Made by a program: the position numbers and the translations under genes. The notes below the pieces were generated by a model. The model had not been told where the DNA came from and made no database searches. It was given only the letters and a program-made list of their open reading frames with translations. This document shows positions 19,735 to 29,956 of a DNA stretch of 64,000 nucleotides, one piece after another (within the stretch, counting starts at the first letter, position 1; each line of letters begins with the position of its first letter). Source of the DNA: a virus. The DNA lies in IMG/VR virus record IMGVR_UViG_3300035142_000030, positions 1 to 64,000 of that record; one strand, given 5' to 3'.

Positions 19735-21189
19735 ATGACATCAACACCAATAATATACACAGGCAAAGAAGTAGCAGTACCTAATTGGAATGAGTTTAAT
19801 AGGAACTTCAATGCTCGTATGGCTCAAATAAGTCAACAAAGGCAACAACAGAGACAATTTGAACAACTACAAAAAGAAAGACGAAGAAAAGAGTTCTTTG
19901 AAAGTTTAGATATTGATCAGTTTAACTTTACAAGCGAGAACTTAAAATCTAAACAATATCAAGTTGTAAAGGGTGTTGAGGATTATATTACAAATACTCT
20001 TAAACAAAGTGATGGAGATTTATCTGATGAAGATTTATTAAAATCAAGAATGCTTTCAGGGAGAGCCCAACAAGAAATACAGAAATATGCTAATTGGGAA
20101 AAGAATTGGAAAGTAGACTTACAAGCAGCACAGGATAGCTTAGGAGTATTATATGACGAAGAAAAAGTTAAAGAACTTATTGCTGGTTGGGATGGTAACA
20201 CACCTTATAAAAAATCAAGATTAGAACAAGCTTTTAGAGATGTATCTCCAGAAGAAATTAGAGCAAGAAGATTCCAAAAAACACAAGACCCTAATTATAT
20301 AAATGTAGTAGGACGCATGAACGGTAAAGACGTTCAAGGAAGAGAACAATATGACGAAGCTTATTATAACAAAAGAGTAGATGAAGACGGTAATGAATAT
20401 CTTGTGCCAGACTATAGAGCTCAGGTTGGATTTTTAAAGTCAATGACAGTAGAAGAAGAAGAGCAAGGATTGTTGGCAGAGAGAGCATACGATAAACAGT
20501 TTAATTCTTTAGGGGATGATCTTAAAAAGACATATATAGAAAAAGCTAAGGGATTAGGATTAGGAGAGGATGATGCTAAATATGTATATGAATTAGATCA
20601 AGCGGGAGGAGCATATTTTTCACAGCCTACTAAATTTAAGGCTACAGAAAAACAAGACCCTAAGACAGGAGGTAAAGATAAACGAACAGTCATAGATGTA
20701 ACGTCAGGAAGTGGTCAATTTGGAGATAAGTCTATAGTATCATCAGGTACTAAAATGTACTTTGATAAAGAAGGGAATAAGAAAAAAGGAACATTTAGAA
20801 GAGGAGATTTAGTATATACAGATATTGAATGGGCAAAAAATCCAGAAACAGGAGATGAGGAATGGATGGTTAAAGGATATATCCCTAAAGCAGGAGAGAT
20901 AGACATTCCAGAAGACGCATCAGAATCAGAATTAGTAAGAGCTATACTACAAGCATCTGCTATTAAGGGTGAACGTGCAGTAGAAGAAGTAAGAATACCT
21001 TACGAGTTCATTAAAGAAGAGATGGATAGAAACTATAGGTTAGAAGGTATGGATGATTTTGAGCCACTTACAACTACCTATGTTTATAATGGTGCAGAAT
21101 ATAGTGAAGATGAAATACGACAAGCAGCAGATGCGTTAGATATGTCTGTTGATGCGTATGTAAAAAAATACAAGATAAAGACTCAATAA
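19735..21189 (+). CDS. Internal virion or cargo-like protein
   Basis: 484 residues. I chose the ATG at 19735 (MTSTPIIYTGKEVAVPNW) because the longer frame from 19651 overlaps the previous gene and has a non-protein-like leader. It has a Gln/Arg-rich helical N terminus (QQRQQQRQFEQLQKERRRKEF) and a charged body with alternating basic and acidic helices. No motif for an enzyme is seen. It is the middle member of three consecutive genes that are probably ejected with the genome. Confidence 0.5.
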   Translation: MTSTPIIYTGKEVAVPNWNEFNRNFNARMAQISQQRQQQRQFEQLQKERRRKEFFESLDIDQFNFTSENLKSKQYQVVKGVEDYITNTLKQSDGDLSDEDLLKSRMLSGRAQQEIQKYANWEKNWKVDLQAAQDSLGVLYDEEKVKELIAGWDGNTPYKKSRLEQAFRDVSPEEIRARRFQKTQDPNYINVVGRMNGKDVQGREQYDEAYYNKRVDEDGNEYLVPDYRAQVGFLKSMTVEEEEQGLLAERAYDKQFNSLGDDLKKTYIEKAKGLGLGEDDAKYVYELDQAGGAYFSQPTKFKATEKQDPKTGGKDKRTVIDVTSGSGQFGDKSIVSSGTKMYFDKEGNKKKGTFRRGDLVYTDIEWAKNPETGDEEWMVKGYIPKAGEIDIPEDASESELVRAILQASAIKGERAVEEVRIPYEFIKEEMDRNYRLEGMDDFEPLTTTYVYNGAEYSEDEIRQAADALDMSVDAYVKKYKIKTQ

Positions 21190-21192
21190 TAT

Positions 21193-24100
21193 ATGTCTAC
21201 ACAAAAGCCAATATTACCAGGATTAGAAGGAAGCAATGTTTCTAACAAACCAATATTGCCAGGCCTAGATGTAAAAAAAAAAGAATTTACAGAGGAGCAA
21301 TTAAAAGAAGCAGAAACTTCTTTAAAGGGATATTCAGTAGTGTCTCAAGAATTAAAATCAGAAGTCCCTTCTATTACTAAAGAATCCACAGAATTAGACA
21401 TTGTTCAAGAACAAATAAAAAACATAACTGATTTACGTGATAAAGCACAAGCAGAAAGAATGTCATATGCTCAGCGTAAGATATCTTTAGAAAGAGAAAA
21501 GAAACAACTAGAGAGACAACTTTCTTCATTGCGTGGATCATTAAGTTCCCCTACAGGAAGAACATCTGTTAAGATAGATAAGTCAAAACAGCAAATACAG
21601 GAGAGATTAAAAGAGATTAATGATGAATTTAAGGTATCAGACCAAGATTTACAAACAACTATAGATAAAGAAAGAGATTTAGAGCAAGCACATGACTTCC
21701 TTAAAAAGTCAGAAACACTACTAGAGCAACCTAATGACAATAGTCTAAAAACATTTAAAGAAGGGTTATTCTCTCCATTAGCTAAAGATTTTTTCACTTT
21801 AGGCGTATCGCAGATGGCTAGTCAATATAATATTATGGATATTGCTAACAAGTACAGAGAAGAGGGAGAAGAGGCTTTATCTAAAGAAGAAAGAGCCACT
21901 CTTGGTGCTTATGGTATGTTTTTATTAGCCAATCAACAGCCGCAGTCGGTTACATTTAATGTTGGTAAAGCAATCGCAGAAATGATCCCTTATATGGCTC
22001 AATTTGCGTTAACAGGTGGAGTAGGAGATTTAGCTAAAGGAGCAACCCAAACGTTACTTAAGGCTGGAACAAAAAAAGGAATACAAAAAGCACTATCTCA
22101 AGGTACTGCATTTGCAGCTGGGGCTCTAGCACGTACGCCATTAATGACAATGACGCAAGAAGGCTATGCTCGACGCAGAACGGGTTTAGTTGAACCTAAA
22201 TTAACAAATGAGGGTATTGAGGGGGAAGTGAAAGCAGGAACGGAAGATAGTGTGGGAGAAGCCGCATATAAGGCATTTGCAACTACATTTGCAGAAGTGT
22301 TTACGGAAGAATTAGGAGGAATTGTTACTAAACCATTAGGTAAATTAGCTAATAGAATAGGTATTAATAGTCTCACTAAGAATATTGATAACGCAATAAT
22401 CTCAAGAATAAAAGATGTTGCTAAATTTAATGGTGTTGTAGGAGAATATTCTGAAGAGCTTATAAATAGTTATTTACAAGCAAGTCTTACTAGAGATCAA
22501 CCTTTATCTGAGGTTTGGAATGGCAAACAGCAATTAGAAACATTATTAACTGTTGGTACTATGGGGTCTTTATTTATGGTAGCGAACGTAACACTTCCTA
22601 AATCAAAAAAGAATAAATCTAAATTATCTGATGAAAGAACAAAGTCATTTGATAAAATTAACGATCAGTATAAAGAAGAAGTTCAAAAGATTTCAGATAT
22701 AGAGGATGTTACCGAGAAGGCTACTGTTATGGAACAATACCTCTATGAAAAGAATATAGAAAGCGATCAACTAAAAAATATAGTAGAATACTTAACTTAT
22801 GATAATACGATTAAATCTATAGATGTAGTAGAGGATGAAATACGCCCAGAAACTAAAATAAAAGCCGACACAGGCACTCAAATAGTTTCCGAAGAAGAAA
22901 CTACCACAGAACAAAAAGAAGCCGTTAAGCAGGCTAAAATTAAAAAAACGGAGGTAAAAGATGTACAAGAGCAAGAAAAAATGCAAGAAGAAGCCTTACA
23001 AAAAGAGCAAGAAATACAAGCGCAAGTAGAGGTTTTAGAGAAAGAGAAAGATAGCTTACAAAAAACTTTAGAAAGAGTTCCTGAAGATCAAAAACCAAAG
23101 ATTGAACGGGAGATAAGTGATGTAAATCAACAAATTGAAACACTTAAAGAAGATGCCGAAAAAATTACACAGGTGCGTCAAGAAGTTACAGAGGAAGTGG
23201 TACAGCGAGAAGAGCAGTTGGGCGATATGCAAAAGCAGCCAAAAGAAGAAGCACAAAAAAAAGTAGAACCTTACAAAACGAAAGAAGAATTTAAAAAAGA
23301 TTTCTTATCAAATGAGGTTATTGGAGAAACAGGCAAGACTATTGCAGAGATTAACTTACAAGATACTAATGTTCCAGGTTTAAAAACTTCAGAAAAGATT
23401 TCTGCTGCTAAGAACTTGCGAGAGGGTAAGATGACTAAGCAAGCAGAGATATTGAAAGACTATCTCAATAAAGCTTTTGAATCTGGCACATTAGAAATAA
23501 TTCCTATAAAAGCAGGAGGCAAATCTGTTAAAACAAATATGCCTATTACTGAAATTGCAAGACCGCAGCAAGTGATTGAAGAAACTCCTTTAACCAACAA
23601 AAGAGCTATGGGGCAAAAAGCTTTAGATTCTAAAGTATTAAATTCAGAAGTTAAAGCTAAAATAAAACAACATGGTATTGATTATTTTGTAAGAGGAGAT
23701 CAAGTAGTAACCGAAGAAGCTAATGAGATAGCAAGAATATATCAGGTTACAGGTAATAGAGATGGATTAAAATCACTTATACTAGATACTACTAATAACA
23801 TAAAAGGCGATACTCGTACAGAATTAGCTGTTGCTTACGCAGAAGAAACTCAAAAATTAGTAGATACAGCTAAGACGGTAGAAGAAAGAAAAGTTTATGA
23901 ACAAGATATAGCTGATGTTTATATAGCAGAGATGGAAGGAGCTACGGAGACAGCAAGAGATTTAAGATCAAAAGTAAGATGGCAGCGTGTTTTACAGAAC
24001 AATCCAGATGTAGTTGTTGAGTACAAAAAGCGTCAAGTTAACAAAGAAAACCAAGAGTTTTTAGAAAAAAACAAAGACGACATAAAAACAGCTAAACAAG

Positions 24101-26958
24101 TTATTGATGAGTATTTAGAGAGTGATGACTTTAAAAAGAAAGTTAGAGAAGCTGTTAAGTTAGAAAAAGGAGAATCTATAACTAAACGTCGAGAAAGAGG
24201 ACAACAAAAAATATCTAGTGCTTTAGATAAATTAGCAAATCTTTCAGGGGCTAAAAAGAATTTTGTAGCAGATAATGATGTAAATACTAATAAGGCAGAT
24301 ATTATTGAAGCTGTTACAGAACTTGCTAGTGGGATATTAGACTTAGGAGTTGCCAATATAGAAGATTTAATTCATAAAATAAAAGTTCAAACGAGAGAAT
24401 ATCTTTCTCCAACAGTTATAGATGATATTAAGGATAAGGTAATAAAAGCCACTGATGCTGAAAACAATCTGCAAGAGAAGAAGCTAACAGCAAAAGATGT
24501 CTTAGATTCTAAAGATATTAAGAAAGTTGTTGATAAGATATATTCAAAGGCATTAAAAGCAAACAGAGCAGACCTTAAACGAATACTCTTAGAATCTATT
24601 GATGTAATATTAGAAGAAGGGAGTATAGATAGCAATGCTTTTCAAGAACTATATGCTAAAGCAGCAGGCAAACCTTATGTAGATACAGAGCTATCCAATG
24701 AAATAAGACAGTCTCAAGAAACCATAAATGATGCAAGAAAGATACGTAATAATATTGAGTCATTACTAGATGAGGCTATTGCCGAAACCAAGAAAGATAG
24801 TCCAGACACAGAGAGACTAAAAAGATTAGAAGATCAAATTAAAATACAACAAAAAGAGTACAAGAAAGCTTATAGAGAGGCAGAAAAAGCTAATGCCAAC
24901 CTATCGAGGATATTTGCTCCAGAGATGACAGGAGCGCAGAAATTAAGTTCTGGTGTCCAGGCAGGACTTATGACGTTTTCTACATTCCTATTAAACCCAT
25001 TAGCTAATATGGTATCTACTATTCCTAGAACTGTAAAGATGTATATAGAATGGGGACTCGATTATGGAATGTATAGATTAGGAACAATAAAAGAAATATG
25101 GTTAGATAAACTAGACAGAAAAAAATATCCAACACTATATAGAACGATAGCTACATTGCCCGATCCTATAATGACAAGAAATGCACCTGCCTTTAGTAAG
25201 TATTATTTTAAAAACATCCCATCAGCAGTTAAGCAATCATTTCAAGATGTACTTACAGGACAAACCCCAGATGATGCCTACGTAAGAGAAATTGCAAGGG
25301 GGCTACATCCTTTAGATGCAGCTATAAGAGTTTATGAGAGATTAATAGGCAAGCGCAAAAGAGATTTTGGAAAACTATTAGGAGATATGTGGGAGTCTAG
25401 TTTAGGAGCTTATGCAGAAGGAGTATTTAGACTTTTAAACTTAGGAGATAAACCATTTAGGATTCCTGCTATGTTAGCAAGATTAAATGAGATTGCAACC
25501 ATTAAAAAGCTAAAAGGGTTAGAGAGGGAGAAATTCTTAATAAATCCTGATGAAGAATCTTTAAACGATGCTGTGCAAACAGGATTAGAATCAACATTCC
25601 AACAAACAACAAAAGCTTCTAAGATGATTATACAAATGAAGAATTGGGGGAATGATTTACCTTCAGACAATCCATTATCTAAAGTAGCTAAAGGGTTTGC
25701 AACATTATTTACTACAACACAAATACCTTTTGTTAAGACATTAGTAAATATAGCCAATGAAGGCGCTAAATACACATTTCCTTGGTATTCTGGAGTATTA
25801 GGGACAAGAGATGTGTTGCGAGGGAATAGACGGGGAGCATTGGATAACTATTCAAAAGCTATTGTAGCAAACATTATAGGAATGGGTATTGCAGAGCTAA
25901 TGGCTACAGGTCTGATGACATTAGGACGAGGAGGAAGAGAAGAAGATGATGATAAGTATAACAGAAGAAAAGTAGAAAAAGCTGAATATGTTGGTGATTA
26001 TGGTGCAAACAGATTAAATATAACAGGTACATTAAGATATTTAGCAGGAGGCAACCCAGAGTGGAGAGATGATGATGTGACGATTAATTATCAAGGATTA
26101 GGAATTATGGGAGTTGCAGCATCAGCTAAAGCAGAAGCATATAGAGGATTATCGCCAGAGGAAATACAAGAACAAGCATGGTTTGATTATACATTAGGAA
26201 TGGCGTGGGGTACGTTGCAGGGGGTGACAGAACAACCATTTTTTACAGGGCCAGCTACATTCTTGAGAGCATTTACAGAAGGAGGATACGCATTAGATAA
26301 TTGGATTCAAAATACATTAAGTGCGTTAAAAGTAGCAGCAATACCAAATACATATGTAGCAATTAATAAATATAGAGATAATAGGATTAGAGAGGTAAGA
26401 GAAAAATATTTAGAACAAACTAAGAGCAAAGGATGGAAGGAAGTTAAGAATAGATTAATATCAGAACTAAAACCAAATTCAGACTTACCAGTTAAGGTAT
26501 CTATTTATGGAGAAGATGTAGAGAGATATAAAGATAAGCAGTGGTGGAATTTGATTGATCCGTTAAAAATTAAAAGACATGAGTCAGACTTTGCTTTTAA
26601 GGTATTTGATTTATACAATAGGACTAAAGATGAATCTGTATTCCCATCATATCCTAAAGCATCTATAAAAGATAAGGACATTAGTAATGAATATGTAAAA
26701 TTAGATGCTAATCTGTATAACAAATACGCAAAAACATTGTTGTCATTTAAAGCTACAATTCTGAAAGCAGTAGTTAATTCTGCTGACTGGGAGCAAATGT
26801 CAGATAATGATAGAGTTGCTGTTTTAAGAAAAATACATGATATGTATATGCGAGAAGGAGAAGCTGGTTACATAATGAAAAAGGTTTTTATCGCACAAAA
26901 TTATGAAGAGCTAAAATTATTAGCAGAAAAACAAAAGAAAGAAAAAGAAGATAATTAA
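21193..26958 (+). CDS. Giant ejection or cargo protein
   Basis: 1921 residues. The order is: a Lys/Glu coiled coil (about 60-190), a hydrophobic membrane-active region (about 225-320, with MIPYMAQFALTGGVGD), a long charged coiled coil (about 485-700), a further helical domain, and a second hydrophobic patch (about 1260-1300, LMTFSTFLLNPLANMVSTIP) followed by a basic, amphipathic C-terminal third. Two membrane-compatible regions separated by coiled coils fit a protein that forms part of a trans-envelope DNA channel. No transglycosylase or polymerase motif was found by eye. The name is inferred from position and architecture. Confidence 0.55.
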   Translation: MSTQKPILPGLEGSNVSNKPILPGLDVKKKEFTEEQLKEAETSLKGYSVVSQELKSEVPSITKESTELDIVQEQIKNITDLRDKAQAERMSYAQRKISLEREKKQLERQLSSLRGSLSSPTGRTSVKIDKSKQQIQERLKEINDEFKVSDQDLQTTIDKERDLEQAHDFLKKSETLLEQPNDNSLKTFKEGLFSPLAKDFFTLGVSQMASQYNIMDIANKYREEGEEALSKEERATLGAYGMFLLANQQPQSVTFNVGKAIAEMIPYMAQFALTGGVGDLAKGATQTLLKAGTKKGIQKALSQGTAFAAGALARTPLMTMTQEGYARRRTGLVEPKLTNEGIEGEVKAGTEDSVGEAAYKAFATTFAEVFTEELGGIVTKPLGKLANRIGINSLTKNIDNAIISRIKDVAKFNGVVGEYSEELINSYLQASLTRDQPLSEVWNGKQQLETLLTVGTMGSLFMVANVTLPKSKKNKSKLSDERTKSFDKINDQYKEEVQKISDIEDVTEKATVMEQYLYEKNIESDQLKNIVEYLTYDNTIKSIDVVEDEIRPETKIKADTGTQIVSEEETTTEQKEAVKQAKIKKTEVKDVQEQEKMQEEALQKEQEIQAQVEVLEKEKDSLQKTLERVPEDQKPKIEREISDVNQQIETLKEDAEKITQVRQEVTEEVVQREEQLGDMQKQPKEEAQKKVEPYKTKEEFKKDFLSNEVIGETGKTIAEINLQDTNVPGLKTSEKISAAKNLREGKMTKQAEILKDYLNKAFESGTLEIIPIKAGGKSVKTNMPITEIARPQQVIEETPLTNKRAMGQKALDSKVLNSEVKAKIKQHGIDYFVRGDQVVTEEANEIARIYQVTGNRDGLKSLILDTTNNIKGDTRTELAVAYAEETQKLVDTAKTVEERKVYEQDIADVYIAEMEGATETARDLRSKVRWQRVLQNNPDVVVEYKKRQVNKENQEFLEKNKDDIKTAKQVIDEYLESDDFKKKVREAVKLEKGESITKRRERGQQKISSALDKLANLSGAKKNFVADNDVNTNKADIIEAVTELASGILDLGVANIEDLIHKIKVQTREYLSPTVIDDIKDKVIKATDAENNLQEKKLTAKDVLDSKDIKKVVDKIYSKALKANRADLKRILLESIDVILEEGSIDSNAFQELYAKAAGKPYVDTELSNEIRQSQETINDARKIRNNIESLLDEAIAETKKDSPDTERLKRLEDQIKIQQKEYKKAYREAEKANANLSRIFAPEMTGAQKLSSGVQAGLMTFSTFLLNPLANMVSTIPRTVKMYIEWGLDYGMYRLGTIKEIWLDKLDRKKYPTLYRTIATLPDPIMTRNAPAFSKYYFKNIPSAVKQSFQDVLTGQTPDDAYVREIARGLHPLDAAIRVYERLIGKRKRDFGKLLGDMWESSLGAYAEGVFRLLNLGDKPFRIPAMLARLNEIATIKKLKGLEREKFLINPDEESLNDAVQTGLESTFQQTTKASKMIIQMKNWGNDLPSDNPLSKVAKGFATLFTTTQIPFVKTLVNIANEGAKYTFPWYSGVLGTRDVLRGNRRGALDNYSKAIVANIIGMGIAELMATGLMTLGRGGREEDDDKYNRRKVEKAEYVGDYGANRLNITGTLRYLAGGNPEWRDDDVTINYQGLGIMGVAASAKAEAYRGLSPEEIQEQAWFDYTLGMAWGTLQGVTEQPFFTGPATFLRAFTEGGYALDNWIQNTLSALKVAAIPNTYVAINKYRDNRIREVREKYLEQTKSKGWKEVKNRLISELKPNSDLPVKVSIYGEDVERYKDKQWWNLIDPLKIKRHESDFAFKVFDLYNRTKDESVFPSYPKASIKDKDISNEYVKLDANLYNKYAKTLLSFKATILKAVVNSADWEQMSDNDRVAVLRKIHDMYMREGEAGYIMKKVFIAQNYEELKLLAEKQKKEKEDN

Positions 26959-26978
26959 GTACAACAAACGATTAACTA

Positions 26979-26995
26979 TTAATTTAGTATATTTG
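26979..26995 (+). promoter_or_regulatory. Promoter, TTAATTTAG-TATATTTG type
   Basis: TATATTTG (26988-26995) with TTAATTTAG before it, 24 bases ahead of the gene at 27019. Third copy of the late-type element; even the downstream TTTTAAAAT is shared in part with the copy at 19055. Confidence 0.65.
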
Positions 26996-27018
26996 TAATA
27001 ATTTTAAAATAGATAGAT

Positions 27019-27294
27019 ATGGGTAATGGATTTGGATATATTTTAGCAGGTAGAGGAGGAGTAGTTCCTTACAAAGGTACTACAGAAATAACAGAAACTT
27101 TTTATGGTTTTATTCCTCAACAAGATATGACGCCAACATCATTAAAAGAGCATGGAAGCACAGATAATGTAGTTAAAGCAGGAGTAACCTACAAACAAGG
27201 ACACTTCTATGCAGCAAGAAGCACTTACTTCACAAGTATGGTTATGGCTAATGCGGATGATGAGGTTGATATTGTATTGACTAAAGAACAATAA
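27019..27294 (+). CDS. Small conserved-looking virion protein
   Basis: 91 residues, Gly-rich start (MGNGFGYILAGRGGVVPYKG), soluble, no signal. It has the look of a small beta protein. It is the first gene of a late transcript with 27305 and 28210 and ends 10 bases before 27305. Unknown function; likely structural by context. Confidence 0.55.
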   Translation: MGNGFGYILAGRGGVVPYKGTTEITETFYGFIPQQDMTPTSLKEHGSTDNVVKAGVTYKQGHFYAARSTYFTSMVMANADDEVDIVLTKEQ

Positions 27295-27304
27295 TAGTGA
27301 TATT

Positions 27305-28213
27305 ATGCCAGGAGTTGGAATTATAAATAGAACACCAAGTATATTAAGAGCTGGGGCAGGATTACCTTACCCCACAGAAGGTTTAGAAATACAATTATTA
27401 AACTCAACCTATGAAGATGGTGGTACTACATATTACCGTAATTTATTAGGTCAAGATATTCCTGTAGTTGGAACTGATGGAGGCGATGATATACTTGATT
27501 TTTCAATTTTTAATGACGATAGATTTGATAAAGGGGCAGTAGTAGGTAATAGTTTAGGATTACCAGAATATTATAATAGTCCTTTAGATGATTATTTTTA
27601 TTACGACGACACAAGTCAAACAACAAGAAGATACTGGAAACTGAAAGATTTTCATTATTTTTATGTACAAAGGCAAACTGATATTACACCAAGATTATTA
27701 AATAACGAATTTTTCTTAAAAGCCAAAGCTACCACAGATACAAGTAATGTAATTGACAGTATAAGTGAGTTATTAATATATTCAACCGAACAAACCGATA
27801 ACAACCTTTCTAAACTTAGAAAGTATATAGGTATTCAAGATGATTTTGAAATTAATATTTATGATTTTGGCGGATTTATTACTGACAGTTGGATTGCCAG
27901 AACAGGTGGAAGTATTGATTCAGAATATACAATATCTGGAAATGGAGCGTTTACAAATAATAAAATATTTGCAAGTGGCGTAAAATATAGATTATTAGTA
28001 GCGAGTGATGATTTTTCTAATGTAAACAGTTTTTATGGTTCAGGATCAAGTGGAACAGATTGGTTTTATATAACATCGGATTTTGAAGATAATATATTTG
28101 TAGCTGGTGGTGATGGTGTAGTCGATAGAGGAATAGTTATAAATACATCTGGTCAATTTACCGTAGAAACTATATGTGTATGTCAAATATATGAAAACTA
28201 CTATAAATCATGA
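27305..28213 (+). CDS. Tail or fibre-associated protein
   Basis: 302 residues. The N terminus (PGVGIINRTPSILRAGAGLP) is followed by Asp/Tyr-rich beta strands and a C-terminal segment resembling a carbohydrate-binding or trimerising fibre tip. It overlaps the next ATG by 4 bases (ATGA). Probably a second fibre-like or fibre-accessory protein; no catalytic motif visible. Confidence 0.45.
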   Translation: MPGVGIINRTPSILRAGAGLPYPTEGLEIQLLNSTYEDGGTTYYRNLLGQDIPVVGTDGGDDILDFSIFNDDRFDKGAVVGNSLGLPEYYNSPLDDYFYYDDTSQTTRRYWKLKDFHYFYVQRQTDITPRLLNNEFFLKAKATTDTSNVIDSISELLIYSTEQTDNNLSKLRKYIGIQDDFEINIYDFGGFITDSWIARTGGSIDSEYTISGNGAFTNNKIFASGVKYRLLVASDDFSNVNSFYGSGSSGTDWFYITSDFEDNIFVAGGDGVVDRGIVINTSGQFTVETICVCQIYENYYKS

Positions 28214-28590
28214 GTGGAAACAGAAATTTAAGTATAGAAATAAGAATAAGTGATATATCAAATATACCGCAAACTATAATTGATAAATATGATATTCAAT
28301 TTTCAAGTAAAGAAAATTGTTATATTCTTTGGATACATCCAGATGGATATAAATCATTTGATCGTAAGTTATTACCATATATGCAATATGTAAAAAGTGC
28401 TTACAATCGAAGAACGAAATCAGACCATTTAGATTTATTTATCGAAAGCAAAGAAATTGACGAATATGGAATTATCATCGGAGAAATCAAATATAAAAAT
28501 ATTCGATGGTCAGAGATTATGAATGTTGATTTATCTAAAATATTGCTTAAAAAAGAAATTGAAACGTTACAAAAACAAATGTTTAATTAA
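28210..28590 (+). CDS. Hypothetical protein coupled to 27305
   Basis: 126 residues, mixed alpha/beta, C-terminal Lys/Glu helix (KILLKKEIETLQKQMF). Its start overlaps the preceding stop, which points to translational coupling with the fibre-like gene. It could be a small chaperone or attachment protein for that gene product, but no family is recognised. Confidence 0.5.
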   Translation: MSGNRNLSIEIRISDISNIPQTIIDKYDIQFSSKENCYILWIHPDGYKSFDRKLLPYMQYVKSAYNRRTKSDHLDLFIESKEIDEYGIIIGEIKYKNIRWSEIMNVDLSKILLKKEIETLQKQMFN

Positions 28591-28601
28591 TATTATAAAT
28601 T

Positions 28602-28697
28602 ATGAAAAATTTTAAAAAATTAGAAGACGAATTAGAAAAAGAAAAAGAGGGTGAAGATGATAAAAATAATGATGAAGTTGAGCCAGATCCTGATTAA
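28602..28697 (+). CDS. Acidic 31-residue peptide
   Basis: MKNFKKLEDELEKEKEGEDD followed by more Asp/Asn/Glu. The start ATG is well spaced after 28590. It overlaps the beginning of the membrane-protein frame at 28657. Composition is coherent, but the short length leaves it uncertain. Confidence 0.4.
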   Translation: MKNFKKLEDELEKEKEGEDDKNNDEVEPDPD

Positions 28698-29058
28698 TAA
28701 AAAATTAATTTTACTTTTTACTTTTTTGTTTATACTGGGAAGCTATCATTTGCTAATGACATTGGTAAAACTTAATGTATTTAATTTAAATGAAGAAGCT
28801 ATTCCAAAAGTTACGTTTATATTAATAAGATTTTACCATTTTAGTTATAGCATGTTAATAGGTTTAGGAATATCTTTTAAATGGGCAAAAAATATAAACT
28901 GGATTTGGTTATATTTAACATTTAGGATAATTTACACTTTTTCAAGGCTAATACCAATTATAGATGATATTGTTAGTAAGACATTAATAGATGGTTTAAG
29001 TTTTGGAATTTTGATAATAGTGATATTGTTAATTTTCAGAAATGAAAAAAATTGGTAA
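28657..29058 (+). CDS. Multi-pass membrane protein
   Basis: About 133 residues with four hydrophobic helices (e.g. LILLFTFLFILGSYHLLMTL near 15-35 and a C-terminal SFGILIIVILLIF). Start is ambiguous: GTG 28651 or ATGs at 28657, 28669 and 28672. It opens a run of small membrane proteins and a peptidase, so a holin or envelope role is plausible. It overlaps the next gene by 17 bases. Confidence 0.5.
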   Translation: MIKIMMKLSQILINKKLILLFTFLFILGSYHLLMTLVKLNVFNLNEEAIPKVTFILIRFYHFSYSMLIGLGISFKWAKNINWIWLYLTFRIIYTFSRLIPIIDDIVSKTLIDGLSFGILIIVILLIFRNEKNW

Positions 29059-29242
29059 TTTTATATTGAAAAGTTTATACATTTTCATTTTGATGATATT
29101 ATCATTAATTTTGTTTTGGGAATTATACGCTAAAAATTACGTTCAAAAATATATCGATTTTGAATACGGTCACGACATCAAAGAAACTAAGAGTAATAGT
29201 AATTTAATAATTGAAATGTTAAACGATGAGCCCGAAGGATAA
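29042..29242 (+). CDS. Single-pass membrane protein
   Basis: 66 residues, basic N terminus then one helix (LKSLYIFILMILSLILFWEL near 8-27) and a polar, acidic C-terminal tail. Overlaps both neighbours. The layout resembles a small inner-membrane lysis accessory protein. Confidence 0.5.
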   Translation: MKKIGNFILKSLYIFILMILSLILFWELYAKNYVQKYIDFEYGHDIKETKSNSNLIIEMLNDEPEG

Positions 29243-29549
29243 CAGTAGATTGAAAATAATAACTTGGATAGTCGCAATATTTATGCCCTTAATGTTTGCA
29301 ATTCTTGTTGCTTATTTTCCGATAATAAACAACAATTCAAAAGCGGCTACAGAAGCGTTGGTGGGAATCAAAAATTTAGAAAAAAGTCAAGCAAAAGAAT
29401 TTGAAAATATTAACGATCAAATTAACAATGTCAAAACCGATATTAGTATAAATAAACAAAATTTTAGAATAGTTACGGATAAATTGCGAGATCAGGGATT
29501 ATTGAAAAATGTTGTAATAATCGATAGAAGTTTTATTGAAAATAATTAA
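29226..29549 (+). CDS. Membrane-anchored coiled-coil protein
   Basis: 107 residues: one N-terminal helix (IITWIVAIFMPLMFAILVAY) and a helical outer part (IKNLEKSQAKEFENINDQIN). This topology fits a small signal-anchored periplasmic protein such as an i-spanin-like factor. It directly precedes the M15 peptidase gene, consistent with a lysis module. Confidence 0.5.
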   Translation: MSPKDNSRLKIITWIVAIFMPLMFAILVAYFPIINNNSKAATEALVGIKNLEKSQAKEFENINDQINNVKTDISINKQNFRIVTDKLRDQGLLKNVVIIDRSFIENN

Positions 29550-29560
29550 AAATAAATAGC

Positions 29561-29935
29561 ATGAATTTATCAAATCATCAATTTGAATTTCTAAAAGATT
29601 TGTCGTCTTTGATTGATTTTATATCAAATGTCAAAAAAATAAAAATAACAGCTACATGGTTGCATAGACCGCAAGAAGTTCAACAACAATTATATAATGA
29701 AGGTTTAACAAAAACATTAGAATCAAATCATTTGTATAGTTGTGCGATTGATTTAAACATTTTTATTGGAAATCGAATTTTAACAAATTTAAGAAAAAAA
29801 GATTTAACAAAAGAAGAAGTTTATTTGTTAAATGAAATTGGTGCTTTTTGGGAAAATTTAAATAAATTAAATCGTTGGGGTGGTTTTTGGAAATCTATTT
29901 ATGACCCTGGTCACTTTGAACGAAATGTTAAATAA
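29561..29935 (+). CDS. M15-type peptidase endolysin
   Basis: 124 residues cutting peptidoglycan cross-links or stem peptides (L-alanyl-D-glutamate or D,D-carboxypeptidase class). The family's Zn site is visible: SNHLYSCAIDLNIF (H-x6-D) and DPGHFE near the C terminus, with the upstream R-x2-E-x-Q-Q-x-L helix (RPQEVQQQLYNEGL). No signal peptide is present, so it needs the holin-like membrane proteins beside it. Full family length is about 125-150 residues. Confidence 0.85.
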   Translation: MNLSNHQFEFLKDLSSLIDFISNVKKIKITATWLHRPQEVQQQLYNEGLTKTLESNHLYSCAIDLNIFIGNRILTNLRKKDLTKEEVYLLNEIGAFWENLNKLNRWGGFWKSIYDPGHFERNVK

Positions 29936-29956
29936 TATAAAAAAATATATAATGAC

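Noticed and set aside
21193-26958. Virion RNA polymerase
   Set aside because: No D-x-D-x-D or similar polymerase motif is visible, and the protein is mostly coiled coil with membrane-like patches.
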